Source: Bacillota bacterium
GTDB lineage: Bacteria; Bacillota; Clostridia; Peptostreptococcales; Acidaminobacteraceae
NCBI GenBank assembly: GCA_030529225.1
Contig: JAUMXH010000008.1
Span: 1 to 64,000, forward strand
DNA: 64,000 nt
Reading direction: 5' to 3'
Shown: positions 1-8,101 of the stretch, one piece after another
How positions within the stretch are numbered: the stretch's first letter is position 1
Layout: every line of letters begins with the position of its first letter
Position numbers and translations under genes: made by a program
Notes under the pieces: model-generated
Told to the model about the DNA's origin: nothing
Seen by the model: the letters and a program-made list of their open reading frames with translations, nothing else
Databases searched by the model: none

Positions 1-27
1 CTTAGTTGTAAAATAGATTTCGTATGA

Positions 28-103
28 GGGGAATTAGCTCAGCTGGGAGAGCGCATGGCTGGCAGCCATGAGGCCAGGGGTTCGAGCCCCCTATTCTCCA
101 CCA
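28..103 (+). tRNA. tRNA-Ala (GGC)
   Basis: Full cloverleaf. The 7-bp acceptor stem pairs GGGGAAT with ATTCTCC, the anticodon loop CTGGCAG gives anticodon GGC, the T-loop is TTCGAGC, and the 3' CCA is encoded. It is followed directly by a terminator hairpin. Confidence 0.96.
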
Positions 104-113
104 ATATAGGCAG

Positions 114-142
114 CGGACTTTGGTAAAGGTCCGTTGTTTTTT
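114..142 (+). terminator. Rho-independent terminator after tRNA-Ala
   Basis: A stem of CGGAC-type sequence closes on AAAGGTCCG and is followed by TTGTTTTTT. It separates the tRNA from the pyrimidine operon. Confidence 0.8.
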
Positions 143-170
143 CTATCCTCCTCCCTGCAAAAAATAGGGC

Positions 171-199
171 TTGACTTTTCGTTCCCTTTGTGATAAATT
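171..199 (+). promoter_or_regulatory. Probable promoter of the pyr operon
   Basis: TTGACT at 171-176 and TAAATT at 194-199 are separated by 17 bp. The leader to pyrC is short, about 60 nt, and I see no PyrR-type antiterminator/terminator hairpin in it. Regulation by PyrR attenuation is therefore not evident here. Confidence 0.55.
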
Positions 200-264
200 T
201 AAAAAAATTTGTGAAAAATTGTTGTGAGTTAGCTTCGTGCGTTTTTTAAATGAAGGGGTGTAAC

Positions 265-1545
265 GTGAACATGAACTTAAAAAATTTGAATATATTTCAG
301 AACGGTAAGATCGAGAAGGGCAATCTCTCGATAGCAGGGTCTATTATTTCCGATATTGGTCCGAATCATTCCATGATAGAGAGTGATTCGGACATTTTTT
401 TTGCGGACAGCGCATATGCCTTCCCGGGCTTCATCGATGTCCACGTGCATCTGAGGGAGCCGGGCTACTCGTACAAGGAGACCATAGAGACCGGAACGAT
501 GGCGGCGGCGCACGGCGGATACACCGCGGTTTGCACGATGCCGAACCTGAATCCGGTTCCGGACAGCGTGGAGAATCTGAAGGTTCAGCTCGATATCATC
601 GAGAAGACGGCGCGCGTCGCGGTCTACCCCTTCGGGTCGATTTCAAAGGGGGAAAAGGGCGTCGAGCTTTCGGATATGGAGGAGCTCGCGGACTATGTTG
701 TGGGCTACTCGGATGACGGCATCTGCGTCCAATCTCACCACCTGATGGAAGAGGCGATGAAGAAGGCGAAGGCGCTGGGCAAAATCGTCGCGGCGCACTG
801 CGAGTGCAACAGCCTGGCGGACGGCGGCTACATCCACGACGGAAAATACGCGAAGAAGCACGGGCACAAGGGGCTCTCGAGTGAATCCGAGTACAAGGCA
901 ATCGAGCGGGACATCGAGCTCGCGAGAAAGACCGGCGCCCACTACCACGTCTGCCACCTCTCTTGCAAGGAGAGCGTGGAAATCGTCAGAAGAGCAAAGG
1001 CGGAAGGACTGAATGTGACCTGCGAGGTGGCCGCCCACCACGTCTGCCTGGACGACAGTATGCTAAAAGAGGACGGCATCTACAAGGTCTACCCGCCGAT
1101 TCGAAGCCTCGAAGACAGACTCGCGGTGATCGAGGGCATCGTCGACGGCACGGTCGATATGATTGCGAGCGACCACGCGCCGCACACCGAAGAGGAAAAA
1201 TCGAAGGGTTTAAAGGACAGCGCCAAGGGCATCGTGGGCTTGGAAACGACCTTCCGCGTCCTGCACAGCAAGCTCGTCAGGACCAAGCTCGTCAGCTTGG
1301 AACGACTCATAGACCTGGTTTACACGAATCCGCGCAAGATTTTTAAGGTCGGCGCTCCGTTCGAGAAGGGAGAAGAAGCGACCTTCACCATCTTTGACCT
1401 GGAGAGCGAGCACAAGGTTGAGGGCAAGGGGTTTTTCTCCAAGACCAAGTTCACTCCGTTTGAGGGAATGACCGTGTACGCAAGGTGTTTGATGACGGTT
1501 TACAAGGGCGAAATCGTGTATCTGGATGAGAGCCTGAAGAAGTAG
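265..1545 (+). CDS. pyrC: Dihydroorotase
   Basis: Zinc amidohydrolase that cyclises carbamoyl-aspartate to dihydroorotate, step 3 of UMP synthesis. The metal-binding motif DVHVHLREPG lies around residues 58-67, and the C-terminal active-site segment IASDHAPHT is present. Length of about 426 residues is normal for the type I enzyme. The start is a choice: AAGGGG at 253-258 sits 6 nt before GTG 265 and 12 nt before ATG 271; the upstream ATG 250 overlaps the Shine-Dalgarno and is unlikely. First gene of a tight seven-gene operon (pyrC-K-D-F-E-B-I). Placing pyrC first, without pyrR or carAB, is notable. Confidence 0.95.
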   Translation: MNMNLKNLNIFQNGKIEKGNLSIAGSIISDIGPNHSMIESDSDIFFADSAYAFPGFIDVHVHLREPGYSYKETIETGTMAAAHGGYTAVCTMPNLNPVPDSVENLKVQLDIIEKTARVAVYPFGSISKGEKGVELSDMEELADYVVGYSDDGICVQSHHLMEEAMKKAKALGKIVAAHCECNSLADGGYIHDGKYAKKHGHKGLSSESEYKAIERDIELARKTGAHYHVCHLSCKESVEIVRRAKAEGLNVTCEVAAHHVCLDDSMLKEDGIYKVYPPIRSLEDRLAVIEGIVDGTVDMIASDHAPHTEEEKSKGLKDSAKGIVGLETTFRVLHSKLVRTKLVSLERLIDLVYTNPRKIFKVGAPFEKGEEATFTIFDLESEHKVEGKGFFSKTKFTPFEGMTVYARCLMTVYKGEIVYLDESLKK

Positions 1546-1557
1546 GAAAGGTTGGAT

Positions 1558-2307
1558 ATGAGAGATCTGGAGTTCAAAATCGTTTCAAATCAAAGGATCG
1601 CGAGGGATGTCTATCAGATGGAGCTCTCGGGGGATGCGAGCGGCATCCGAAGACCCGGGCAGTTCGTCAATCTGAAACTGGGCGGACTCTTCTTGCGAAG
1701 GCCGATTTCAATCTGCGACCGGGGAGAGGGCTCGCTTCGATTGATTTACAAGGCGGTCGGCGAGGGAACGGAGCAACTGTCTTCGATGCGGGAGGGCGAG
1801 GCGCTCAGCCTCTTGATTCCGCTCGGAAACGGCTTCGATACGAGCCTTGCCGGTACAAGGCCCCTTCTGGCAGGAGGGGGCGTCGGGGTTCCGCCGCTCT
1901 ACCTGCTGGCAAAGACGCTCCTGGAGGAGGCGAGGGAGCTCGGCATCGAGAGAACGATCACGGTGCTGCTCGGCTTCCAATCCAAGGAGGACGTGTTTTA
2001 TTTGGAGGAGTTCAAGGCGCTCGGATGTGAGCTGCGCGTCACGACCCTGGACGGGTCGGCGGGAACGCGGGGGCTCGTCACCGATGTCTTGGAAGAGATC
2101 GATTACAGCTATGTCTACGCCTGCGGCCCGGAAGCCATGCTGAAGGCCCTCTGTGAGAAGACGCAAACGAGCGGACAGTACAGTTTTGAGGCGAGAATGG
2201 CCTGCGGATTCGGCGCCTGCATGGGGTGCACCAAAAGGACAAAGTCTTCCTATAAGAGAATCTGCAAGGAAGGCCCGGTATTTTTGAAGGAGGAGCTCCT
2301 TTGGTAG
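1558..2307 (+). CDS. pyrK: Dihydroorotate dehydrogenase B, electron-transfer subunit
   Basis: FAD/[2Fe-2S] subunit that passes electrons from PyrD to NAD+. An N-terminal FAD-binding barrel carries LRRPISICD, followed by an NAD-binding half with GGGVGVPPLY. The C-terminal cluster motif ACGFGACMGC and a later Cys near KRICKEG supply the iron-sulfur ligands. ATG 1558 is preferred because AGGAAAGG ends 6 nt upstream; the in-frame TTG at 1552 lies too close to that site. It overlaps pyrD by 7 nt, as expected for partners of one heterotetramer (PyrD2K2). Confidence 0.94.
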   Translation: MRDLEFKIVSNQRIARDVYQMELSGDASGIRRPGQFVNLKLGGLFLRRPISICDRGEGSLRLIYKAVGEGTEQLSSMREGEALSLLIPLGNGFDTSLAGTRPLLAGGGVGVPPLYLLAKTLLEEARELGIERTITVLLGFQSKEDVFYLEEFKALGCELRVTTLDGSAGTRGLVTDVLEEIDYSYVYACGPEAMLKALCEKTQTSGQYSFEARMACGFGACMGCTKRTKSSYKRICKEGPVFLKEELLW

Positions 2308-3230
2308 ATAAGAAGATACAATGTTGCGGACTGGACTTTAAGAATCCGGTGATTCCGGCGAGCGGAACCTTCGGGTTCGGCTATGAGTTTGCGGAACACT
2401 ACGATATCAATGTGCTCGGGGGCATCAGCCTGAAGGGCACGACCCTGGAGGAGCGCTACGGGAACGAGCTCCCGAGAATCGCGGAGACCAAGGCGGGCAT
2501 GTTGAACGCGGTGGGGCTCCAGAACGGGGGCGTCAAAAAGCTCGTGGACTATGAAGTGCCGACCCTGCGAAAGGTCTACGACGGCATCGCCATCGCCAAC
2601 ATCAGCGGCTTCTCGATTGAGGAGTATGTCAAGACGACGGCGGCTGCGAGCGAGAGCGAAGGAATCGATATGATAGAGCTGAACATCAGTTGCCCGAACG
2701 TGCACGGCGGAGGCATGAGCTTCGGAAGTGACAAGGAGATGGCCTTTGAGGTTTGCAGCGAGGTCAGGAAGGTCTGCAAAAAGCCCCTCTTTGTGAAACT
2801 CAGCCCGAATGTGACCGACATTGCGGAGATTGCGAGGGCCTGCGAGGCGGCCGGGGCGGATGGAATCAGTCTGATCAACACCCTGCTTGGGATGCGAATC
2901 GATGTGAAAAAGAGGAAGCCGATTCTGGCTAATACCACCGGCGGACTTTCGGGGGGAGCCATCTTTCCGGTCGCGCTGAGGATGGTCTGGCAGGTCTTTC
3001 AGGCCGTGAAGATTCCGGTGATGGGAATGGGCGGCATCGAAAGCGCAAGGGATGTGATTGAGATGATGATGGCGGGCGCGAGCCTGGTGCAGGTGGGAGC
3101 CGCGAACCTTGTGAATCCCTATGCCTGCAGAGACATCATAGCGGATTTGGATGCGGAATCTGAGAAGCTCGGAATCGGGAGCTTGAAAGAAATCATAGGC
3201 GCCGCCCACGCGGTAGAGATGGAGAGGTGA
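2301..3230 (+). CDS. pyrD: Dihydroorotate dehydrogenase B, catalytic subunit
   Basis: FMN enzyme oxidising dihydroorotate to orotate; the type 1B form works with PyrK and NAD+. Type 1B signatures are PASGTFGFG near the N-terminus, the catalytic-Cys loop NISCPNVHGGG, and the FMN-phosphate region GMGGIESARD. The start is TTG 2301, placed 6 nt after AAGGAGGA and inside the last codons of pyrK, so the two are translationally coupled. There is no in-frame ATG nearby. Confidence 0.94.
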   Translation: MVDKKIQCCGLDFKNPVIPASGTFGFGYEFAEHYDINVLGGISLKGTTLEERYGNELPRIAETKAGMLNAVGLQNGGVKKLVDYEVPTLRKVYDGIAIANISGFSIEEYVKTTAAASESEGIDMIELNISCPNVHGGGMSFGSDKEMAFEVCSEVRKVCKKPLFVKLSPNVTDIAEIARACEAAGADGISLINTLLGMRIDVKKRKPILANTTGGLSGGAIFPVALRMVWQVFQAVKIPVMGMGGIESARDVIEMMMAGASLVQVGAANLVNPYACRDIIADLDAESEKLGIGSLKEIIGAAHAVEMER

Positions 3231-3235
3231 GAGAG

Positions 3236-3928
3236 ATGAAAGATGTGATTATCGCTTGCGACTTTGCGAGCAGGGAAGAATTGAACAAGTTTTTGGAGGC
3301 CTTTGGCGAAGAAAGGCCCTATGTGAAGGTGGGCATGCAGCTCTTCTACGCCGAGGGCGCTCCGCTGATCAAGGAGCTCAAGGCGAGGGGGCACAAACTC
3401 TTTTTGGATTTGAAACTCTACGACATCCCGAACACCGTGGCGAGCGCAATCAAGGTGCTTGGCGGCTTGGGCGTGGATATGATCAACGTGCACGCAGCCG
3501 GCGGATCGGAGATGATGAAGGCGGCCAAGGAAGCGGTGCAGGGATTTGCACAGAAGCCCCTGTTAATCGCAGTGACCCAGCTTACATCGACCTCGGAAGA
3601 GTTAATGAAGCGGGAACTCTTAATTGAGAAGTCGCTCGATGAAGTGGTGCTCGCATACGCGAAAAATGCGAGAGATTGCGGGCTGGACGGCGTGGTCTGC
3701 TCGGCGATGGAGGCAAAGAAGATTCACGAACACATCGGAGAGGACTTCTGCACGGTGACGCCGGGAATCCGCTTTGCGGGCGGAACTGCGGACGACCAGG
3801 TCAGGGTGATGACGCCGGAGCAGGCGAAAAAAGAAGGCGCGGACTTTATTGTGGTCGGAAGGGCGATCACCGGAGCGGAGCATCCGTTGGAGGCCTACCA
3901 AAAGTGCCTGGCCGAATTTTTGGGTTAA
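3236..3928 (+). CDS. pyrF: Orotidine 5'-phosphate decarboxylase
   Basis: Decarboxylates OMP to UMP, the last step of the pathway. The family catalytic triad DxKxxD is visible in LDLKLYDIPNT, and the phosphate-binding end reads VGRAITGAEHP. Size of about 230 residues fits the short PyrF group (B. subtilis type). ATG 3236 is chosen because GGAGAGG at 3221-3227 lies 8 nt upstream; the GTG at 3227 sits inside that site. It begins 5 nt after pyrD ends. Confidence 0.94.
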   Translation: MKDVIIACDFASREELNKFLEAFGEERPYVKVGMQLFYAEGAPLIKELKARGHKLFLDLKLYDIPNTVASAIKVLGGLGVDMINVHAAGGSEMMKAAKEAVQGFAQKPLLIAVTQLTSTSEELMKRELLIEKSLDEVVLAYAKNARDCGLDGVVCSAMEAKKIHEHIGEDFCTVTPGIRFAGGTADDQVRVMTPEQAKKEGADFIVVGRAITGAEHPLEAYQKCLAEFLG

Positions 3929-3999
3929 GTCTGTAAGGCTTTGAGAGGGAAAAAACCGATGATTGGCTTTGTGAAAGAATAGAGCATAGGAGAAGAACC

Positions 4000-4638
4000 A
4001 TGAATGTGAGCGAACAAGTAGCAGGTCACCTGCTGAGAATCGGGGCCGTGTTCCTGCGTCCGAAGGACCCCTTCACTTGGGCGAGCGGAATCAAGAGTCC
4101 CGTATATTGTGACAATCGACTGATTTTATCGGATCCCGAGGCGCGCGACTTCATTGAACGTGCCCTCAGCGAGCTGGTCAAAGAGAAGTTTAGGGATGTG
4201 GATGTGATTGTGGGCACCGCGACCGCCGGAATCGCCCACGCGGCGATCATAGCCGACAAGCTGAGGCTCCCGATGGCCTATGTGAGGGCCGGAAACAAGG
4301 AGCACGGAAGGCAAAATTTAATTGAAGGAAAAATCGAAGCGGGGAACAGGGTCGTGGTCGTAGAAGATTTGATTTCAACCGCGGGAAGTTCCCTGAAAGT
4401 CTGCGACAACCTGGTGGAGGCCGGGGCGGAAGTCCTGGGGCTCGTCAGCATCTTTACTTACAGAATGAAGGCTGCGGAGGAGAACCTGGCAGCCAAGAAC
4501 ATGACGAGCTACAGTCTCTGTGACCTCGATACCATCGCCGAGCAGGCGATCAAAGAGGGGTACATCCGCCGGGAAGAGAAGGAAAAATTGTTGAAGTTTA
4601 GAGACAATCCGCAGGATGAGTCTTGGATACAGGCGTAA
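4000..4638 (+). CDS. pyrE: Orotate phosphoribosyltransferase
   Basis: Transfers phosphoribose from PRPP to orotate, giving OMP. The PRPP-binding signature VVVVEDLISTAGSS is around residues 112-126, and the orotate-side loop KDPFTWASGIKSP is near the N-terminus. AGGAGAAG precedes ATG 4000. A 71-nt gap separates it from pyrF; I find no terminator there, so the operon probably continues. Confidence 0.94.
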   Translation: MNVSEQVAGHLLRIGAVFLRPKDPFTWASGIKSPVYCDNRLILSDPEARDFIERALSELVKEKFRDVDVIVGTATAGIAHAAIIADKLRLPMAYVRAGNKEHGRQNLIEGKIEAGNRVVVVEDLISTAGSSLKVCDNLVEAGAEVLGLVSIFTYRMKAAEENLAAKNMTSYSLCDLDTIAEQAIKEGYIRREEKEKLLKFRDNPQDESWIQA

Positions 4639-4668
4639 TCGGATAGAGCCGAGGAACAGGAGGGCAAG

Positions 4669-5583
4669 ATGAAAAAAGATTTGATAGACATTTTGGATTT
4701 AACAAACGAAGAAATCGCTGAGATGATTGATGTGGCCTTTGACATCGTCAAACACCCGGAAACGTATTACGAAAAGTGCAAAAACAAGAAGATGGGCGTA
4801 CTTTTCTACGAGCCTTCGACGAGGACAAGATTGAGTTTTGAATCGGCAATGATAGAGCTGGGCGGGAATGTAATCGGGTTCTCGGAGGCAAATTCGAGTT
4901 CGGCGGCGAAGGGCGAGAGCGTGGCGGACACCGCGAAGACCCTCGAGTGTTTCTGCGACATCATCACGATGAGGCACCCGAAGGAGGGCGCACCTTATGT
5001 GGCCTCAAGGAATGTGGATATCCCGGTCATCAACGCGGGAGACGGCGGACACAACCACCCGACCCAGACTTTGACCGACCTCTTTACGATTATGCGCGAA
5101 AAGGGAAGATTGGATAACCTTACGGTCGCGTGCTGCGGGGACTTGAAGTTTGGTAGAACGGTTCACTCGCTGATTTCCGCGATGTCAAGGTACAAGAATG
5201 TGAAGTTTGTTCTGATTTCACCGGAGGAATTAAGGATTCCGGAGCACATCCGAAGTGAGATTTTGATTAAGAATAACATTGAATTTAAGGAAATTACCTC
5301 TTTGGATGAGGCGATGCCGGAGCTCGACATCCTGTATATGACAAGGGTGCAAAGGGAGCGCTTCTTCAACGAAGAGGACTACATCAGGCTCAAGGACAGT
5401 TATATTTTGACGCCGGACAAGTTGCTCAGCGCGAAAAAGGATCTCTCTATTCTTCACCCGCTGCCAAGGGTAAACGAGATTTCGGTACAGATTGACAAGG
5501 ATGAGAGGGCGGCGTACTTCAGACAGGTGAAGAACGGCAAGTTCATCCGTATGGCGCTGATTCTCAAGCTTTTGGGGTTCTAA
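4669..5583 (+). CDS. pyrB: Aspartate carbamoyltransferase, catalytic chain
   Basis: Condenses carbamoyl phosphate with aspartate, the committed step. The carbamoyl-phosphate motif [14 protein letters not shown] and the aspartate-side motif HPLPRVNEI are intact. Length of 304 residues is typical. It is followed by pyrI, so the holoenzyme should be the regulated PyrB-PyrI form rather than a lone PyrB trimer as in Bacillus. Its substrate, carbamoyl phosphate, must come from genes outside the window. Confidence 0.95.
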   Translation: MKKDLIDILDLTNEEIAEMIDVAFDIVKHPETYYEKCKNKKMGVLFYEPSTRTRLSFESAMIELGGNVIGFSEANSSSAAKGESVADTAKTLECFCDIITMRHPKEGAPYVASRNVDIPVINAGDGGHNHPTQTLTDLFTIMREKGRLDNLTVACCGDLKFGRTVHSLISAMSRYKNVKFVLISPEELRIPEHIRSEILIKNNIEFKEITSLDEAMPELDILYMTRVQRERFFNEEDYIRLKDSYILTPDKLLSAKKDLSILHPLPRVNEISVQIDKDERAAYFRQVKNGKFIRMALILKLLGF

Positions 5584-5659
5584 GGAGGCTTTCGCACAGG
5601 AACTTGGCTTGGTAATAAATGTAGGTATGTAAGTTAGATTTAAAATAAAGGAGGAAGCT

Positions 5660-6076
5660 ATGATCATCGGAACAATTAGACAGGGTTTGGTAATCGACCA
5701 TATTCCGGCAGGCAAGGGATTGGAGCTTTATAAATATTTGAATTTAGATGAACTTGAGTGCGAGGTGGCGCTCATTAAGAATGCAGTCAGTGAAAAGCAC
5801 GGCAAGAAGGACATTCTGAAGGTCAATGAGATCATCGACATCAACTACGAAATCCTGGCCTTCATCGACCCTAAGATCACGGTGAATGTGATTGAGAACG
5901 GCGAGAGGGTAAAGAAGGTTCATCCTGAGCTTCCGCACACCATCCACAATGTGATTAAGTGCAAGAATCCAAGGTGCATCACCTCAATCGAGCAGGAGTT
6001 GGAACAGGCGTTCAAGCTCAGCGACAGGGAAAATCGAATCTACAGATGCCTTTACTGCGAGACGTTGGCAGAGTAA
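5660..6076 (+). CDS. pyrI: Aspartate carbamoyltransferase, regulatory chain
   Basis: Nucleotide-binding regulatory subunit that joins PyrB through a zinc domain. The C-terminal half shows the four zinc ligands in the expected spacing: CKNPRC, then about 23 residues later CLYC. At 138 residues it is a little shorter than the E. coli chain. AAGGAGGAAGC lies just before ATG 5660. Last gene of the pyr operon, followed by a terminator. Confidence 0.94.
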   Translation: MIIGTIRQGLVIDHIPAGKGLELYKYLNLDELECEVALIKNAVSEKHGKKDILKVNEIIDINYEILAFIDPKITVNVIENGERVKKVHPELPHTIHNVIKCKNPRCITSIEQELEQAFKLSDRENRIYRCLYCETLAE

Positions 6077-6134
6077 GCCGTGCAGTATCGTATCGTTCTC
6101 CCATTTTGATAAAGTGACGGAGGAATAGAGATTC

Positions 6135-6184
6135 TAAAAAAGCTCACGCAATGGGATTGGCTCATTTGTAGTGGGCTTTTTTTT
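6135..6184 (+). terminator. Terminator of the pyr operon
   Basis: AAAAAGCTCAC pairs with GTGGGCTTTTT, with an inner AATG/CATT extension, and the hairpin ends in eight Ts. Confidence 0.85.
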
Positions 6185-6223
6185 GTGAGGCGCTTTTTTC
6201 AATTCTCAGAATCTTTTAGGGAC

Positions 6224-6241
6224 AGAAAGTTGGAACTTTCT
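6224..6241. repeat. Perfect hairpin/palindrome AGAAAGTT-GG-AACTTTCT
   Basis: An 8-bp inverted repeat with a 2-bp centre lies 23 bp upstream of the relBE -35 box. No T-tract follows, so it is not a normal terminator. A second operator is possible but unproven. Confidence 0.4.
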
Positions 6242-6264
6242 TGTTAGGAAGGGGGCCAAGAGGA

Positions 6265-6300
6265 TTGACAGGATGAAAATAATGTATTACAATGTAATAC
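6265..6300 (+). promoter_or_regulatory. relBE promoter with overlapping palindromic operator
   Basis: TTGACA (6265-6270), 17 bp, TACAAT (6288-6293) form a near-consensus promoter. GTATTAC-AAT-GTAATAC (6284-6300) is a perfect inverted repeat covering the -10 box. That is the expected position for autorepression by a RelB or RelB-RelE complex. Confidence 0.8.
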
Positions 6301-6318
6301 AAAAAGGAGGGATTGCTT

Positions 6319-6540
6319 ATGATGATTTCTTTAAGATTGAGTGATACGGATGCCGCACTGTTTAAAAAATATGCGGAACTTAATGGTATTTCAGTATCAG
6401 AGTTGATTCGGCAGTCAGTGATGGAGCGCATCGAGGACGAGTACGATTTGAAAGCTTACGAAAAAGCGATGGAAGAATATCAAAAGAACCCCATCACGTA
6501 TTCCCTCGATGAGGTGGGGAAAGAGCTGGGCTTGGAATGA
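6319..6540 (+). CDS. relB: RelB-family antitoxin
   Basis: Small acidic ribbon-helix-helix protein of about 73 residues. The N-terminal segment MMISLRLSDTDAALFKKYAE is the DNA-binding arm, and the C-terminal tail with YSLDEVGKELGL is the usual toxin-wrapping part. AAAGGAGG at 6303-6310 supports ATG 6319 (ATG 6322 is also possible). Its stop overlaps the next start (ATGA), a classic antitoxin-toxin coupling. RelB should neutralise RelE and repress the promoter upstream. Confidence 0.88.
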   Translation: MMISLRLSDTDAALFKKYAELNGISVSELIRQSVMERIEDEYDLKAYEKAMEEYQKNPITYSLDEVGKELGLE

Positions 6541-6803
6541 GTTTTCGTGTTGTGTTTACCGAAACGGCGAAAAAGCAACTCAAAAAAATGGATCGATACA
6601 CTGCTTCTCTCATCCTGGGATGGCTCAGAAAAAATATAGAAGGATGCGCGGATCCGCGCAGGCACGGCAAAGGCTTAAGCGCAAATCGAAGCGGGCAGTG
6701 GAGATACCGAGTGGGTGATTACAGAATTTTAGCAGAGATACAGGATGAAAAAGTCGTTGTATTGGTACTCGGAATCGGGCATAGAAAAGAGATTTACACC
6801 TAG
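6537..6803 (+). CDS. relE: RelE/ParE-family toxin
   Basis: 88-residue basic protein with the family pattern F-T-x-A-K-K-Q-L-K-K near the N-terminus and GQWRYRVGDYRILAEI in the middle, ending in LGIGHRKEIY. These fit the RelE-like mRNA interferase fold, which cleaves mRNA in the ribosome when freed from the antitoxin. It overlaps relB by 4 nt. The ORF is intact. The precise target (ribosome or gyrase) cannot be told from sequence alone. Confidence 0.88.
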   Translation: MSFRVVFTETAKKQLKKMDRYTASLILGWLRKNIEGCADPRRHGKGLSANRSGQWRYRVGDYRILAEIQDEKVVVLVLGIGHRKEIYT

Positions 6804-6821
6804 CTTTTTGCTTGGGGGCTA

Positions 6822-6846
6822 AAAATCAAAAGACCCGACTTGGTCC
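6822..6846. repeat. 25-bp direct repeat, copy 1
   Basis: An exact 25-bp match to 8981-9005. Read on the minus strand it ends in CTTTTGATTTT just after the fic stop, so it could act as part of fic's terminator. The two copies bracket the fic-abi block. Confidence 0.8.
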
Positions 6847-6860
6847 CGGAAAATAGGGTT

Positions 6861-7853
6861 CTATCGTTTCACATACCTCTGATTCTTGCTTTGAGGTTTC
6901 TCCGGGATGCTCATTCGTATTAGCTTCAAATCGATGGCAGGGCGTAGATAGTTTCTGCGGAATCCTTCTTTGGATTTCAGATTCAATCGTTCCATTAAGG
7001 CATTGCTCGAGTAAGGAACTCCGGCTTCCATCACAGCGAGCAGTTTTTTGACTAGTTCCGAAACAAGGGTTTCCTCTTCGTCGGTTTGAGCAGTCACGTC
7101 TTCCAAAACTTGCTTTATTTTGAGTAACATAAATTCAATGAACACCGTAGACTCGCCGTCTACATGACACTTTGCAATCGCATCGTAATACTCGTTTTGA
7201 AAGGTTTCGATTTGGCTTTCTAATGGAATAAACTCAAAAATCGGTTTCCATTTGGAAAGCAGGGCCGTGTGCCATAACCTTGCCATTCTGCCGTTCCCGT
7301 CAGAAAAAGGGTGGATAAAAACAAATTCATAATGAAATACGCTGCTTAAAATCAGAGGGTGCACATCATTTTTTTCTCGATTCATCCAGGTAAAAAGAGT
7401 TTCCATCAGTTGAGGCACGAGTCGAGCGGGCGGTGCCATAAAAATACACTTATCCCCTTGAAAAACGCCTTCCTCTCCTCGTCGAAAGGTTCCGGAATCC
7501 TCCAAAAGCCGATTCGTCATAACGGCATGTAATCGCATTAAATCTTTTATGTTGTAGGGGTCAATCTCGGAGCAGAGTTCATAGGCGGCATAGGCATTTT
7601 TCACTTCCAGGATTTCCCGCTGCTTTCCAAGAACCGTCTTTCCGTTGATGACATCCCTCACTTGCCCTAAAGAGAGAGAATTGGCTTCAATCTTTAAGGA
7701 AGAGTGGATGGATTTGATGCGGTTGTTTCTTCTCAAGTGAGGTTTTGCTTGCAAGCGATCGCCCGCTGTAAGGAGCCCCACCTTCTCGGAGATGGAAGAA
7801 ATCAAGGTTGCCATTCGATTTGTGATTGTAAAAGGTGGTTGATAAGTTTCCAT
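6861..7853 (-). CDS. Fic-domain protein (probable AMP transferase)
   Basis: Fic proteins move AMP (or other nucleotide moieties) onto hydroxyl side chains of target proteins. The catalytic motif HPFSDGNGRMAR is intact at residues 181-192. Near the N-terminus SSLKIEAN (51-58) resembles the inhibitory-helix motif (S/T)xxxE(G/N) of class II Fic proteins, though Ala follows the Glu; self-inhibition is likely but not certain. The C-terminal 80 residues look like a winged-helix segment. ATG 7853 is preferred over an upstream TTG at 7877 because AAGGGGAA lies 7 nt before it. No separate antitoxin gene is seen. It lies opposite relBE. Confidence 0.88.
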   Translation of the reverse strand: METYQPPFTITNRMATLISSISEKVGLLTAGDRLQAKPHLRRNNRIKSIHSSLKIEANSLSLGQVRDVINGKTVLGKQREILEVKNAYAAYELCSEIDPYNIKDLMRLHAVMTNRLLEDSGTFRRGEEGVFQGDKCIFMAPPARLVPQLMETLFTWMNREKNDVHPLILSSVFHYEFVFIHPFSDGNGRMARLWHTALLSKWKPIFEFIPLESQIETFQNEYYDAIAKCHVDGESTVFIEFMLLKIKQVLEDVTAQTDEEETLVSELVKKLLAVMEAGVPYSSNALMERLNLKSKEGFRRNYLRPAIDLKLIRMSIPEKPQSKNQRYVKR

Positions 7854-7904
7854 AAAATTCCCCTTGGCTTGTCTCAAGTCTAATGAGCGTGCTTTCGCTA
7901 CTTC

Positions 7905-7973
7905 TCAGGCACAATCTTCCGTATTTTCTTGCGTACCATCATACGTACTATCTTCCGTACTTTTTGATTCCAT
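7905..7973 (-). repeat. Tandem 12-bp repeats forming a 22-codon micro-ORF upstream of fic
   Basis: Four imperfect 12-bp units of the type AGTACGGAAGAT lie head to tail, and a fifth related piece is near 8016-8030. From ATG 7973 to TGA 7905 they read as a 22-residue peptide with a four-residue period (S/G/N-T-x-D/E). No Shine-Dalgarno is visible. This may be an operator array or a leader; translation is not supported. Confidence 0.55.
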
Positions 7974-8101
7974 TATACAATAAAAGTCAGGAAATGCAAG
8001 CGGTTTAAGATTTCTTCTTGCGTACTTTTAATTGATGGAGATTACACTCCGGAAAGAGTGTTGCCTGCAAAAAGGCTCAGTGAGTTTTTGTATCTAAATT
8101 T

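Noticed and set aside
2250-3209. Long open frame on the minus strand opposite pyrD (319 codons)
   Set aside because: It is a shadow of the pyrD coding frame: no start with ribosome-binding site, low-complexity His/Arg-rich product, and the plus strand is a clear enzyme.
7905-7973. The tandem repeats near fic as a CRISPR array
   Set aside because: Units are 12 bp, directly abutting, without unique spacers, and no cas genes are present.
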